A stretch of 27,440 nucleotides of DNA from an uncultured Gammaproteobacteria bacterium (GTDB lineage: Bacteria > Pseudomonadota > Gammaproteobacteria > Pseudomonadales > Pseudohongiellaceae), in NCBI GenBank assembly GCA_903889815.1, contig CAISYX010000329.1, positions 1 through 27,440 of the forward strand. Direction: 5' to 3'. The notes under the pieces were generated by a model. The model searched no databases, was not told the DNA's origin, and saw nothing but the letters and a program-made list of their open reading frames with translations. Both the position numbers and the translations under genes were made by a program. Of the stretch, positions 16,302 to 22,624 are shown in pieces; position 1 is the stretch's first letter, and every line of letters begins with the position of its first letter.

Positions 16302-17495
16302 ATGACGCTTACCAATATCGACACGCTGTCACTCCTCCCGCCGCTGAGCATCAATCTGGGCGACCTGCGCAAGGGGGTCAACAACTACCATGTGGATGTG
16401 CGCATCAGCCCCCGCTTTGCTGCCGATGTCAGGCGCCTGGCAACGGCGCTGACCCAGCAGGCCACCACGCAGAACGCGCAGCCGGTGGATTTCAGCGTCC
16501 CCTTCAACGCGTTGCGCGCAAGCTATCTCGACGTGATGACCGGATTGCTGCACCGCGTGAAGACAGACTTGAGCCGCGACAGTATCCAGCTGCTGGAATT
16601 TGCCCTGCTGAAGTTCATTCTGGTGACCACACGCGCCCAGCTCGACGAGGTGATTGACAGACTGAAGGCGCGCACCTCGGAGTCTCAGGAGCGTTCGTCC
16701 GCCAACGCCCTGCTGACCAACCAGCGCCTGTTCTGGCTGCAGAAGAATTACGACGCCATCCTTTTCAATGTGAACAGCCAGCTCTTTGCCCAGCTGGAGC
16801 GCGTGGAGTCGCGGCAGCTCGCGGAAGTGCGCACGCAGTACATGCCGATGGACTCGCACAATGTGCTGGATCTGCGGCTCAACCCGATGCTGTGCTCAAG
16901 TGAACCAGGGGCAAACGCCTTCCTGATCGACCAGTACCGCCTTTGGGGGGGCGATGGCGAGGATGCCGGATTCAATTCGCTGAATGATGGCGTGGAGACT
17001 CTGTTGGGACTGCACATTCCAGAGTTGAGCATTGCACCGCTGATGGCGGCTCCCGGCAGCGGCACTCCCGAGCTTTATGACGAAATGGGCGGGCTGTTTC
17101 AGACGCAGAAATTCATGGGCCTGGCCAGTGACATGAAGAACGTACTTACGGAGGACTTCTCCTGGCTGGAAACGCCAGAGAATCTGACAGCACTGTTCGA
17201 CATTGGTCGCCAGACCGAAGCGTTGCTGGAAACCCGTCGCAACGCCGGCTGGGGGGCCTGGTGGGAGGCCCGCAAGCCTGTCAGCAAAAGGCGCCAGGTA
17301 CTCGCCAGTGTCACTCGGCAGTGGCGCAAGCAGCGCCTGTTTACCATGCTGATCGCCTCACGTCACGTCAAGCGACTGTGGTCGCCGGCACTGGCAGAAC
17401 AAATCGAAACTCGCTTCCTTTGTCAGTACCTGTGCGGCCAGATCGATGCAAAGAGGCTGCAGGCCCGAGCACTCAACGGCCATACCTTTACATAG
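16302..17495 (+). CDS. N-terminal half of an amber-interrupted cyclase-like protein
   Basis: From ATG 16302 the frame gives 397 residues and ends in TAG. No known domain was recognised in this part. It is rich in polar, helical stretches (for example around residues 60-180) and has no signal peptide or membrane segment. The last codons before the stop encode HTFT, and the same frame continues without interruption after TAG for 358 residues into a class III cyclase-like domain, so this is almost certainly one ancestral gene. A one-base change from CAG (glutamine) would explain the stop. An alternative start is ATG 16266; the longer GTG 16203 start is less likely. It is divergent from the molybdoenzyme gene across about 209 bases. 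It may be a truncated or readthrough product, or the TAG may be a sequencing error. Confidence 0.65.
   Translation: MTLTNIDTLSLLPPLSINLGDLRKGVNNYHVDVRISPRFAADVRRLATALTQQATTQNAQPVDFSVPFNALRASYLDVMTGLLHRVKTDLSRDSIQLLEFALLKFILVTTRAQLDEVIDRLKARTSESQERSSANALLTNQRLFWLQKNYDAILFNVNSQLFAQLERVESRQLAEVRTQYMPMDSHNVLDLRLNPMLCSSEPGANAFLIDQYRLWGGDGEDAGFNSLNDGVETLLGLHIPELSIAPLMAAPGSGTPELYDEMGGLFQTQKFMGLASDMKNVLTEDFSWLETPENLTALFDIGRQTEALLETRRNAGWGAWWEARKPVSKRRQVLASVTRQWRKQRLFTMLIASRHVKRLWSPALAEQIETRFLCQYLCGQIDAKRLQARALNGHTFT
17493..17495 (+). other. In-frame TAG separating the two halves of the cyclase-like gene
   Basis: The TAG follows ACA and precedes GCG CAG. Both flanks share the same reading frame and similar codon use, and no frameshift is needed to join them. 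CAG to TAG is a single transition. I see no readthrough signal that I recognise downstream. Confidence 0.7.
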
Positions 17496-18572
17496 GCGCA
17501 GCTGAAGCTGTTTGGCGAGGCCATCGGTCAGGTCAAGCTGGAGGCAGGCCCGCGGGCACTGGAGAGCACGCTCGGCATTCTGCAGGACATCTGTCGTTTC
17601 CGCCGCCACCTCAAATATTTACGTTTGGCTCACCGCGCCTTCAACCGACTGCGCATACTGCGCAGCGAAGAAGAGCTGAAGCTGTCACGCAAGGCCAACT
17701 CGCTTTATGCGCTGCTGACCTCCAGCGAACAACAGGACGATCAGGACCGTATCGTGCATCACGCCATCATCAAGGCGGATGTGCGTGGCTCCACGACTGT
17801 CACGGAAGAATTGCAGGCCAAGGCTCTGAATCCGGCATCGTACTTCAGTCTGCGCTTCTTCAGCCCGATCAATGCGCTGCTGGCCGTTTACGGAGCCAGT
17901 AAAGTGTTCATCGAAGGTGACGCCGTCATCCTGAGTCTCCTCGAGCATGAAAAGAGCCCGCAACAATGGTTCGCAGTTGCCAGGGCCTGCGGCCTGGCCA
18001 AAGCCATGCTCAACGTGGTGCACGCCAACAACCTGCATTCCGAGCAGATGGGCCTTCCCAAGCTGGAACTGGGCATCGGACTTTGCTATGCCCCGGCAGC
18101 GCCTCTGTTTCTCTATGATGACGAGAAACCCATCATGATCTCGGGCGCCATCGGCAAGGCAGATCGTCTGTCTTCCTGCACCTGGAAGCTGCGGCGCATC
18201 ATCCAGCCGGGCGTCTTCAATGTGGAAGTGTTCGCGCTGGCCGACGGCGAACCGGGCAGAGGGGAAAAGGGCCAGAACACCATTCGCTACAATGTGAACG
18301 GCATTCTTCTGGATAACGCTGGCTTCGAAAAGCTGCAGCAGGAAATCGTGCTCAAGCGCGTCAGCGTGCGCATCAACGGTGAAGGCGTGGCGCTGCACGT
18401 CGGAAAATTTCCTGACGTGAACGGCAAGTCACATGATCTGGTGATTCGGGAAGGACGCGTGAGGCTTTGGAAGAACGAGGCCCTGGTGGAGGGCCATGTC
18501 TCGGACGAGCGCTTCTACGAAGTCGTCACCAATCGCAAAATGATTACGCAGCTGACGGCGCCTCAAGCCTGA
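17496..18572 (+). CDS. C-terminal half with class III adenylate/guanylate cyclase-like domain
   Basis: After the TAG the frame runs 358 residues to TGA at 18570. A cyclase homology domain starts at about base 17760: IKADVRGSTTVTEEL carries the first metal aspartate (codon 17778) and VFIEGDAVILSL the second (codon 17919), 47 residues apart as in class III cyclases. A GIGLCYAPAAPLF strand and an ISGAIGKADRLSSC segment follow. At positions where active cyclases have a substrate-binding lysine, an aspartate and a transition-state asparagine, I read F, I and G, while the arginine of ADRL is kept. Activity or nucleotide specificity may therefore be altered. No ATG precedes the domain; TTG 17625 is a possible independent start, but without a clear ribosome site. 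The final 100 residues look like an added C-terminal segment. Confidence 0.65.
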   Translation, partial: AQLKLFGEAIGQVKLEAGPRALESTLGILQDICRFRRHLKYLRLAHRAFNRLRILRSEEELKLSRKANSLYALLTSSEQQDDQDRIVHHAIIKADVRGSTTVTEELQAKALNPASYFSLRFFSPINALLAVYGASKVFIEGDAVILSLLEHEKSPQQWFAVARACGLAKAMLNVVHANNLHSEQMGLPKLELGIGLCYAPAAPLFLYDDEKPIMISGAIGKADRLSSCTWKLRRIIQPGVFNVEVFALADGEPGRGEKGQNTIRYNVNGILLDNAGFEKLQQEIVLKRVSVRINGEGVALHVGKFPDVNGKSHDLVIREGRVRLWKNEALVEGHVSDERFYEVVTNRKMITQLTAPQA

Positions 18573-18577
18573 GGCGC
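18558..18577 (+). terminator. Perfect 8-bp hairpin between convergent genes
   Basis: GCGCCTCA and TGAGGCGC pair perfectly around loop AGCC and overlap the stop of the cyclase-like gene. A second adjacent repeat, CACTGA-CT-TCAGTG (18577-18590), overlaps the stop of the opposing FKBP gene. Neither strand shows a T-tract. A two-way transcription barrier is plausible from the position between converging genes but not shown. Confidence 0.35.
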
Positions 18578-18584
18578 ACTGACT

Positions 18585-19136
18585 TCAGTGATGGTGCCCG
18601 CCGGCGCCATGTGCGTGACGGTGCGTGATTTCCATGGGCGTTGCCTTGCGCACCTCGACGATGTCCAGCGAGTAGTGGAGCGTCCGGCCAGCAAAAGGGT
18701 GGTTGGTGTCAATATCGACATTGAAGCGTCCCGCCTTGACGATCAGCGCGCTGCGAACGCCTTGATCAGTCTGCACCCCTACAATGACGCCAGGCATCAG
18801 AGGCTTCTGTTCCGTGGGCAGGTGCAGATGCTTGATTGGCACGCGAATAATGGAGTTTGACCGACGAGGTCCGTAGGCCTCCTCTGGGGCAAGCGTAATC
18901 TCCAGGCTGTCTCCCGCTTTCTTGCCGGCCATTGCCTGTTCCAATCCTGCAATCACATTGGCATGTCCGTGCAGGTACAGCAGTGGCTGCCGCCCTTCGG
19001 ATTGTTCAAGCCACCCAGACTTGCTGCCATCCGGCAGAACCTCGCAAAGCTTGTAATGAAACGCCACGACGCAGTCAGCGCCAATGGTGAGGGCTGCCGG
19101 GACTGTTTGTGTCGGTTCTTTCGGTTTTCTGGCCAT
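18585..19136 (-). CDS. SlyD-like FKBP-type peptidyl-prolyl isomerase
   Basis: The 183-residue protein has the SlyD arrangement: an FKBP domain split by an insert-in-flap chaperone domain. HYKLCEVLPDG starts the FKBP fold, LHGHANVIAGLEQAMAGKKAGD and LAPEEAYGPR (84-90) follow, the insert spans roughly 95-145, and NHPFAGRTLHYSLDIVEV closes the fold. The tail carries several histidines (172, 174, 176, 181-183), as in metal-binding SlyD proteins, although it is much shorter than in E. coli. A 15-residue N-terminal extension rich in lysine and proline is unusual. SlyD-type proteins aid folding and nickel delivery in the cytoplasm. The gene converges on the cyclase-like gene with a 12-base gap. Confidence 0.88.
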   Translation of the reverse strand: MARKPKEPTQTVPAALTIGADCVVAFHYKLCEVLPDGSKSGWLEQSEGRQPLLYLHGHANVIAGLEQAMAGKKAGDSLEITLAPEEAYGPRRSNSIIRVPIKHLHLPTEQKPLMPGVIVGVQTDQGVRSALIVKAGRFNVDIDTNHPFAGRTLHYSLDIVEVRKATPMEITHRHAHGAGGHHH

Positions 19137-19408
19137 GGTCTACCTGCACTGGTTGCTGCAAAGAATGGACGCGATTCTAGCAAACTTCCCAAGCGACAAG
19201 ACAGCACTGTCCCCGCGCCACTTCCACGCAGGCCTTCGTTGTTTGACTAAATTTTGTTCAAGCATTATTGTTTAGGCCATTGCACGATCGCAGGATAGTC
19301 CAAGCTGATTCGGCAGATTAATGCTGGGATAGCTCTTAAAATGGCGGGTAACTCACTGATATTGATCAGCAAGTCTCCTGCAAGGCCACAGGATAAAGAT
19401 ACCAACGC
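19137..19408. other. 272-base divergent intergenic region
   Basis: This region separates the SlyD-like gene (leftward) from the XRE-type gene (rightward) and should carry both promoters. It is more AT-rich than its surroundings around 19245-19275 and 19330-19345. A small palindrome, CTGAT-ATTG-ATCAG at 19356-19369, could be an operator for the adjacent regulator. I found no open frame with a convincing start and no RNA gene. Confidence 0.4.
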
Positions 19409-19702
19409 ATGCCACACCGACAAGCCAAGTTCTCACCACTGACAATCCGCATCAAAGAGCAGATCCGTCTCCTGCGCCTTCTCGCCGGGCATTCGATGAG
19501 CGAAGGTTCAGCCCTTCTGGGCGTCTCGCGCAAGCAGCTGGAAGACATTGAAACCTCGCGAAACTATGGTTGCCACCTCGAAATCGAGTTGCTGGCCAAA
19601 GTCAAAGTGGTCTACAAGGTATCGATCGATGAGCTGCTGGGAGACCTCCCCGCAGACACTGATGGAGAGCTTTTCTCCCGCAAGCGTCGCCGTAACGCCT
19701 GA
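19409..19702 (+). CDS. Small XRE-type helix-turn-helix protein
   Basis: This 97-residue basic protein carries a Cro/C1-type helix-turn-helix fold: RIKEQIRLLRLLAG as helix 1, MSEGSALLGVSRKQLEDIETS as the turn and recognition helices, and SIDELLGDLP after the last helix, as in many XRE regulators. The C-terminus ends in the basic run RKRRRNA. There is no ligand or peptidase domain, so it is probably a stand-alone DNA-binding regulator. The ribosome site is poor: AGGA at 19390-19393 is 15 bases from the ATG. Targets are unknown; the palindrome upstream suggests possible autoregulation. The gene is followed, after 79 bases with a promoter, by a small SutA-like gene. Confidence 0.72.
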   Translation: MPHRQAKFSPLTIRIKEQIRLLRLLAGHSMSEGSALLGVSRKQLEDIETSRNYGCHLEIELLAKVKVVYKVSIDELLGDLPADTDGELFSRKRRRNA

Positions 19703-19740
19703 CATTCAGACCCGTCGTTACGATGCACCGGCATTCTGTG

Positions 19741-19746
19741 TATAAT
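19741..19746 (+). promoter_or_regulatory. Perfect -10 box (TATAAT) before the SutA-like small gene
   Basis: TATAAT lies 36 bases before the ATG at 19782 and is followed by GCCCGACC, closely matching the box before the HAD gene in both sequence and distance. The -35 region is weak (TTACGA at a 17-base spacer). The expected transcript start is near 19753. Confidence 0.5.
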
Positions 19747-19781
19747 GCCCGACCTTTTACACGACGAGATCAGGTATTGCC

Positions 19782-19958
19782 ATGGCTACCAAACCCAAGA
19801 AGGACCCCGCAGCAGACAATCGTATCAATCTGTCAGAACACGTCGAAGCGTTCCTCAAATCCGGGGGCAAAGTCAAACTGATCCCCTCTGGAATCAGCGG
19901 TCAAACCACCACGACGGGGCCGCGTCAGATCGTCCTGAGTCACAAGAGCAACGCCTGA
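19782..19958 (+). CDS. 58-residue SutA-like small protein
   Basis: ATG 19782 to TGA 19956-19958 encodes a soluble, lysine-rich 58-residue protein. Its central segment FLKSGGKVKLIPSGISG (residues 24-40) resembles the conserved FLxxGGKVxxI core of SutA, the RNA-polymerase-associated protein that supports transcription in slow-growing Pseudomonas, and of other small gammaproteobacterial proteins with the same motif. The acidic N-terminal tail of SutA is missing, so the function may differ. Support comes from the motif, codon use, the perfect -10 box upstream, and the regular distance from that box. No strong ribosome site was found (CAGG at 19771-19774 is the best). The name is only by resemblance. 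Confidence 0.7.
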   Translation: MATKPKKDPAADNRINLSEHVEAFLKSGGKVKLIPSGISGQTTTTGPRQIVLSHKSNA

Positions 19959-19995
19959 TTCACAGTCGAATTTCTCCCTCTACTTGCGGTCCTGC

Positions 19996-20528
19996 ATGGA
20001 CACACAGAATCTGAGAGCATTCGTGGCAGTCGCAGAAGCCATTCTGTCGCGCATGGACAGCGCACGTCAGGCCCTTGCGGATCTCGACGGGGAGACCAAG
20101 GGTCAGCTGAAACTCATTACCAGTCATCACATTGGACTGCACCGGCTGCCACATCTTCTGCGCGAGTACTCGGAACGGTTTCCGCGCGTGGAACTGGACA
20201 TCCGTTTCATGGATTCCGAGGAGGCTTACGCAGAGGTGCTGAAGGGGCATTGCGATCTGGGAATCATTACAGAAGTGCTGGAGCAGAACGACACAATCTG
20301 TTCCCATACCTTATGGAAGATCTGTTCGCCCGCAACGGACTTTGTCTCAAGATCAAGCTGTCGACCAATTATCTGGAAACCATCAAGGCACTGATTTCTG
20401 CAGGCTATGCCACCGAAGGTGCCATAGCGCTCACACGCAATCTCGACTGCGTCTATCACCGGCAACGACAGATGAGCCGCGCTGCCCGCGCCTTTTTCGA
20501 CTTGCTGTGTCAGCACGCCGGTGGTTGA
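19996..20528 (+). pseudogene. Decayed LysR-family regulator
   Basis: The start MDTQNLRAFVAVAE is that of a LysR protein, but the next residues, AILSRMDSARQAL, belong to the linker helix after the helix-turn-helix, so roughly 50-60 residues of the DNA-binding domain are gone. The effector domain follows (LITSHHIGLHRLPHLLREYSE, FMDSEEAYAEVLKGHCDLGI). At about 20310 similarity moves to another frame, continuing as EDLFARNGL, STNYLETIKALISAGYA and RAARAFFDLLCQHA to TGA 20526-20528. Sequence between GYA and LTRNL also looks short by about 20 residues. Three losses in one gene, one changing frame, make a functional regulator very unlikely. The family member with SHHIGLHRLP and STNYLETIK is widespread in Pseudomonas-like genomes. 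Confidence 0.82.
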
Positions 20529-20540
20529 ACCCTGCCCAGG

Positions 20541-21452
20541 TCACTCTACTCGCGAAATCTCGAAGCCTTTTTTCTCCAGAAGACTCAGCAGTCCATCTTC
20601 CCCTACCAGATGTGCCGCGCCCACCAGGACGAACTCATTGCCCTGGTTCTCGAACAAAGTCTCGATGATAGCGATCCATGCGGAATTGCGGCGCACCAGC
20701 AACGCCTCATAGAGTGTCGGATATTCCTCTTTCATGTCAGCAACGAACAAGGCTTCCAGCGTCGCGTTGTCACCACTGCGCCAGGCTGCAATCATCTGCT
20801 CCATCGCGGTCTCGATTTCCTGCATGTCGTCCAGCGACGCAAGCACGAACTCGCTCTCATTGCCTTCTCCCATGTTGGCGATGAAACCGATCTGATCGTC
20901 GATCGACTCCAGCTCCCCCACCTGCTTGCCATCGCCCAGCGCACGGGAATTGAAGTAGGCATCGACACCCTGCGGCGTAAAACCCATCTTCTGGAACTCG
21001 ATGACCTGCAGCGTGCTGACGAGCATGCCAGGCTTGAACCGCTCCATCATCTGCATGGGCAGCCCTGTTGAAGAGACATGGGCCGCAAGCGCCGCATAGG
21101 TGGGCGCATCGAGCACCGTCTGCAGTGTGCGGCCATCGCTGTACAGCAACTCCTGCATCATGCGGGCCTGCACGGCAAAGTCGCTCATGCCGGCAATATC
21201 GGTTTCGAAATACACCGCGCTTGAATCCTGATAAGCCTTCTCGAAAGGTTCGGGCAGTGGGTAGTCGGAAGGACGCAGCAGATGCACGGTGCCCCCCAGA
21301 TAAACCTTCTCATTTCCCGACGTGGCGACCCACACGGCGCTCTGTGCCAGCACCCAATGCCAGGGCGCAAGGCAGAGCAGCGCGAGCATGCCGGCACCCA
21401 GAGGACGCGCGAGGCGCTTGCGCGCGGTGAGAGCTATCAAATTTCCGAGCAT
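20541..21452 (-). CDS. TraB/GumN family protein, exported
   Basis: From ATG 21452 the product is 303 residues with a signal peptide (basic RKRLAR, hydrophobic GMLALLCLAPWHW, cleavage near VLAQS at 34-38). Family motifs are YLGGTVHLLRPSDYPLP near residues 51-67, a YFETDIAGM segment, and the C-terminal VGAAHLVGEDGLLSLLEKKGF (from 277), which pairs the two GxxH motifs characteristic of TraB/PrgY/GumN/TIKI proteins. The animal TIKI member is a metalloprotease; bacterial roles are mostly unknown. The frame extends further upstream, but only the 21452 start places the signal peptide properly. It converges on the LysR remnant and is divergent from the DUF6164 gene. Confidence 0.83.
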   Translation of the reverse strand: MLGNLIALTARKRLARPLGAGMLALLCLAPWHWVLAQSAVWVATSGNEKVYLGGTVHLLRPSDYPLPEPFEKAYQDSSAVYFETDIAGMSDFAVQARMMQELLYSDGRTLQTVLDAPTYAALAAHVSSTGLPMQMMERFKPGMLVSTLQVIEFQKMGFTPQGVDAYFNSRALGDGKQVGELESIDDQIGFIANMGEGNESEFVLASLDDMQEIETAMEQMIAAWRSGDNATLEALFVADMKEEYPTLYEALLVRRNSAWIAIIETLFENQGNEFVLVGAAHLVGEDGLLSLLEKKGFEISRVE

Positions 21453-21471
21453 GAGGTCAGTCCCCGAGTGA

Positions 21472-21501
21472 TTTACAGTATTGCGAAGGAGAAGGTAGCA
21501 T
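21472..21501 (+). promoter_or_regulatory. Predicted sigma-70 promoter for the DUF6164 gene
   Basis: TTTACA (21472-21477, 5 of 6 consensus bases) and TAGCAT (21496-21501, 4 of 6) are separated by 18 bases, placing the transcript start about 23 bases before the ATG at 21531, with the ribosome site between them. Confidence 0.4.
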
Positions 21502-21530
21502 GCCTCCGACACTCCTCCAAGGAAGCCAGC

Positions 21531-21890
21531 ATGGCCACATTGTTGTTCAGATTGCGTCACGTGCCTGATGACGAAGCGGACGATGTACGCGCATTGCTGG
21601 AGGAAAATGGCATCGATTTCTACGAGACAACGCCCGGCAACTGGGGCATCTCAATGCCGGCGCTGTGGCTGCGTGACGACGCGCAGCACGCGCGAGCGCT
21701 GACTTTGCTGACCGACTACCAGCAGGAGCGTACACGCCGGATGCGCGAGGAATATCAGGAACAGCGCCGGCAGGGTGCAGCCCCGACGCTGTTCGACAGT
21801 TTTCGCAGTCAGCCGGGGCGCTTTCTGTTCTATACCGGCCTGAGTGCCGGCATTCTCTATCTCTCAACAAGCAGCTTCTTCAGCTTCTGA
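21531..21890 (+). CDS. DUF6164 family protein with C-terminal membrane segment
   Basis: The 119-residue protein begins MATLLFRLRHVPDDEADDVR and includes ENGIDFYETTPGNWGISMPALWL, the hallmark of this uncharacterised gammaproteobacterial family (its N-terminal part resembles DUF2007-like putative signal-transducing domains). A charged helix follows (QQERTRRMREEYQEQRR), then a single hydrophobic segment at the C-terminus (FLFYTGLSAGILYL), suggesting an inner-membrane anchor with the domain in the cytoplasm. AAGGAA lies six bases upstream of the ATG. The 3' end overlaps the opposing hydrolase gene by 11 bases. Function is unknown. Confidence 0.82.
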   Translation: MATLLFRLRHVPDDEADDVRALLEENGIDFYETTPGNWGISMPALWLRDDAQHARALTLLTDYQQERTRRMREEYQEQRRQGAAPTLFDSFRSQPGRFLFYTGLSAGILYLSTSSFFSF

Positions 21891-22593
21891 GCGCGGGCCC
21901 GATGCTGATCTTCAGTGTCTCAAGCCCGTCCACTCGACCTTCCAGCACATCGCCTGGCACCACTGCAGCCACGCCCGCCGGAGTTCCTGTGAAAATCAGG
22001 TCGCCGGGTCGCAGCCGGTAGTAAGTGGAAAGTTCCGCTACCAGTTCCGGGATATTCCAGATCAGGTCGCTGATGTGGCCTTCCTGCCGCAGCTCGCCAT
22101 TGACATGCAGCGTGATGTGCGCGTCGGACAGGTCTCCCGCCTTTGCTACCGGAGTGAGTGCGGTCATGGGGGCGGAGTCGTCAAAGCCCTTGGCCGTGTC
22201 CCATGGTCTTGCCTTGTCTTTGGCTTCTGCCTGCAGGTCTCGGCGCGTGAAATCAATTCCCACCCCATAGCCGAACACGGCGGCCAGCGCTTCCGCCAGG
22301 GACAGACACTCGCCCCTGGCTGCCAGGGCATCGCCCGCCAGCGCCACCACCAGCTCAACCTCGTGGTGCAAGTCCCGGGTGCGCTGCGGATAAGGCAGCG
22401 CGGCGCCATTCTGAGCGATGGCGTTGGCAGGTTTGCTGAAGAAAAAGGGCGATTCGCGCTCTGGATTCGCGCCCATCTCCCGCGCATGCGCCGCGTAGTT
22501 GCGCCCCACACAGTAGATGCGATTGACGGGAAACTGTTCCGGACGCCCCACGATGGGAACGGCAGGGATGTCGAGTGCAAAGAGTAGCGTCAT
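21880..22593 (-). CDS. Fumarylacetoacetate-hydrolase-family enzyme
   Basis: The 237-residue protein is a single-domain FAH-fold enzyme. Conserved parts are IYCVGRNYAAHAREMG (27-41), SPFFFSKPANAI, the metal-binding HHEVELVV (E78, E80) with D114 in YGVGIDFTRRDLQ, and LRPGDLIFTGTPAGVAAV near the end. Members cleave C-C bonds in beta-diketo or oxo acids: fumarylpyruvate and acylpyruvate hydrolases, oxaloacetate decarboxylases and related enzymes. Sequence alone does not separate these. The length and the KGFDDSAP segment suit the acylpyruvase/fumarylpyruvate group. AAGGA lies about eight bases before the ATG. The gene follows lhr by 31 bases on the same strand. Confidence 0.85.
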   Translation of the reverse strand: MTLLFALDIPAVPIVGRPEQFPVNRIYCVGRNYAAHAREMGANPERESPFFFSKPANAIAQNGAALPYPQRTRDLHHEVELVVALAGDALAARGECLSLAEALAAVFGYGVGIDFTRRDLQAEAKDKARPWDTAKGFDDSAPMTALTPVAKAGDLSDAHITLHVNGELRQEGHISDLIWNIPELVAELSTYYRLRPGDLIFTGTPAGVAAVVPGDVLEGRVDGLETLKISIGPALRS

Positions 22594-22624
22594 GGAGATC
22601 CTTGTCTGGCAGCGAGTGCCTGGT

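Noticed and set aside
19745..20014. An 89-codon plus-strand frame overlapping the SutA-like gene
   Set aside because: Its start lies inside the -10 box and it overlaps the 58-codon frame, which has the conserved GGKV motif and better coding character.
20313..20528. The second LysR-like frame as an independent small gene starting at ATG 20313
   Set aside because: The translation begins in the middle of the LysR effector domain and only makes sense as the continuation of the damaged upstream frame.
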